Position numbers and translations under genes: made by a program | Notes under the pieces: model-generated | The model's input: the letters and a program-made list of their open reading frames with translations, nothing else | Told to the model about the DNA's origin: nothing | Databases searched by the model: none | Part shown: piece after piece, positions 4,540 through 5,655 of the stretch | Layout: each line of letters opens with the position of its first letter | How positions within the stretch are numbered: position 1 is the stretch's first letter | Assembly (NCBI RefSeq): GCF_024708915.1 | Contig: NZ_JANJXQ010000093.1 | Location: 1-5,655 of the forward strand | DNA length: 5,655 nucleotides | DNA from: Thiobacillus sp. | GTDB lineage: Bacteria > Pseudomonadota > Gammaproteobacteria > Burkholderiales > Thiobacillaceae | Reading direction: 5' to 3'

Positions 4540-5655
4540 TCACCCGCGAACGTGACCATCCCCCAGTACCACCCATTTCTGGCTGGTGAGGCCCTCCAGG
4601 CCGACCGGGCCGCGCGCGTGGATCTTGTCGGTGGAAATGCCGATTTCCGCGCCAAGACCGTACTCGAAGCCGTCGGCGAAGCGCGTCGATGCGTTGACCA
4701 CCACGCTGGCCGAATCGACCTCGCGCAGGAAGCGCCGCGCGCGGCCGTAGTCTTCGGTGACGATGGCGTCGGTGTGCTGCGAACCGTGGGTGTTGATATG
4801 CGCCATCGCGGCATCGATACCGTCGACTACCTTGACCGCGATGATGGGGCCGAGGTACTCCTCGAACCAGTCGGCGTCCACTGCGGCCTTCAGCTTGCCC
4901 GCCGCAATGCCGGCGCCTTGCAGGATGACCAGCGCCTCCGGGCAGCCGCGCATTTCCACGCCCTTGCCGGCCAGCATGCGGCCGATCTCGGGCAGTGCAG
5001 CGGCGGCGACGCCACGCGCGACCAGCAGCGACTCGGTGGTGTTGCAGGTGCCGTAGCGCTGGGTCTTGGCGTTCTCGACAATCTTCAGCGCCTTGGCGAG
5101 GTCGGCGCGGTCGTCGACATAGACGTGGCAGTTGCCGTGCAGGTGCTTGATCACCGGCACCCGCGCCTCGCCGGTGATGCGCTCGATCAGCCCCTTGCCG
5201 CCGCGCGGCACGATGACGTCGACGTAATCCTTCATGGTGATGAGTTCGCCCACCGCGGCGCGGTCGGTCGTTTCGATCACCTGCACCACCGTGGCGGGCA
5301 AGCCGGCGGCCTCCAGCCCTTCGCGTACGCAGGCGGCGACCGCCTGATTGGAGTGCAGCGCCTCGGAGCCGCCGCGCAGGATGGCGGCATTGCCGGATTT
5401 CAGGCACAGCCCGGCGGCATCGGCCGTCACGTTGGGGCGCGCCTCGTAGATGATGCCGATGACGCCGAGCGGCACCCGCATCTTGCCGACCTGGATGCCG
5501 GAGGGGCGGTACTTGAGGTCGGTGATTTCGCCGACTGGGTCGGGCAAGGCGGCGATCTGCTCCAGGCCTTCGGCCATCCCGGCGACGGCCTTGTCGTTGA
5601 TCTGCAGGCGGTCGAGCAGCGCGGCGTCGAGCCCGCTGGCGCGCGCCTGCTCCAT
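4540..5655 (-). CDS. proA: Gamma-glutamyl phosphate reductase (glutamate-5-semialdehyde dehydrogenase), N-terminus missing
   Basis: NADPH-dependent reduction of gamma-glutamyl phosphate to glutamate-5-semialdehyde, the second step of proline synthesis from glutamate. Aldehyde dehydrogenase fold. In the 371 visible residues: [18 protein letters not shown] (60-77), [14 protein letters not shown] (83-96), [10 protein letters not shown] (147-156), the catalytic cysteine in [16 protein letters not shown] (Cys204), [10 protein letters not shown] (291-300), [20 protein letters not shown] (323-342) and the C-terminal [19 protein letters not shown]. Family members are about 420 residues, and the ATG at the window edge aligns to an internal position, so about 50 N-terminal residues lie beyond 5655. 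The 3' end is complete, 43 bases before nadD. Placement directly ahead of nadD is a betaproteobacterial-type arrangement. Confidence 0.97.
   Translation of the reverse strand: MEQARASGLDAALLDRLQINDKAVAGMAEGLEQIAALPDPVGEITDLKYRPSGIQVGKMRVPLGVIGIIYEARPNVTADAAGLCLKSGNAAILRGGSEALHSNQAVAACVREGLEAAGLPATVVQVIETTDRAAVGELITMKDYVDVIVPRGGKGLIERITGEARVPVIKHLHGNCHVYVDDRADLAKALKIVENAKTQRYGTCNTTESLLVARGVAAAALPEIGRMLAGKGVEMRGCPEALVILQGAGIAAGKLKAAVDADWFEEYLGPIIAVKVVDGIDAAMAHINTHGSQHTDAIVTEDYGRARRFLREVDSASVVVNASTRFADGFEYGLGAEIGISTDKIHARGPVGLEGLTSQKWVVLGDGHVRG

Noticed and set aside
4493..5407. 304-codon minus-strand frame inside proA
   Set aside because: An alternative frame of proA giving an Arg-rich product; proA's motifs are all in the other frame.
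1..5655. A novel defence, toxin-antitoxin or mobile system
   Set aside because: All space is filled by conserved housekeeping genes or the two repeat structures; no unfamiliar protein, transposase, integrase or RNA element is visible.

Overview
The window is a high-GC (roughly 60-65% by eye) stretch of a bacterial chromosome, with every real gene on the minus strand. The gene order, read 5' to 3' on that strand, is proA, nadD, rsfS, rlmH, maf, rng, then an alkA-like DNA glycosylase. This order, with proA rather than holA directly before nadD, points to a betaproteobacterium (Rhodocyclales / Nitrosomonadales type). That placement is inference from gene order and protein character; the exact genus cannot be read from the sequence.

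Layout from the right edge: proA (gamma-glutamyl phosphate reductase) enters at 5655 without its N-terminus and stops at 4540. A heptamer-built inverted repeat (4464-4531) spans the proA-nadD gap and the first codons of nadD, with the nadD start codon in its loop. nadD, rsfS and rlmH follow with almost no spacing: a 4-base ATGA overlap, then TGA directly followed by a GTG start. maf has a strong Shine-Dalgarno sequence that overlaps the rlmH stop. rng (RNase G) starts 16 bases after maf. Between rng and the alkA-like gene lies a 262-base non-coding stretch (639-900). It holds two tandem copies of a 151/161-bp segment, each made of the rng 3' end, a long palindrome built from CGCGAAGG-type units, and the alkA 5' end.

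The block joins small-molecule metabolism (proline synthesis, NAD synthesis), ribosome work (RsfS silencing factor, RlmH 23S rRNA methyltransferase, RNase G for 16S 5'-end and mRNA processing) and genome or nucleotide hygiene (Maf nucleotide pyrophosphatase, 3-methyladenine glycosylase). The close spacing from nadD through rng supports one transcript. The alkA-like gene may be co-transcribed or separated by the palindromes.

The genes themselves are ordinary. What deserves a second look is two repeat-driven structures. One is the chimeric tandem duplication between rng and alkA, which leaves a 12-codon remnant of an alkA start fused to the last codons of rng. The other is the heptamer palindrome that now supplies the ribosome binding site, start codon and N-terminal tail of NadD. 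I see no tRNA, rRNA, CRISPR array, insertion sequence, prophage gene or novel defence system.
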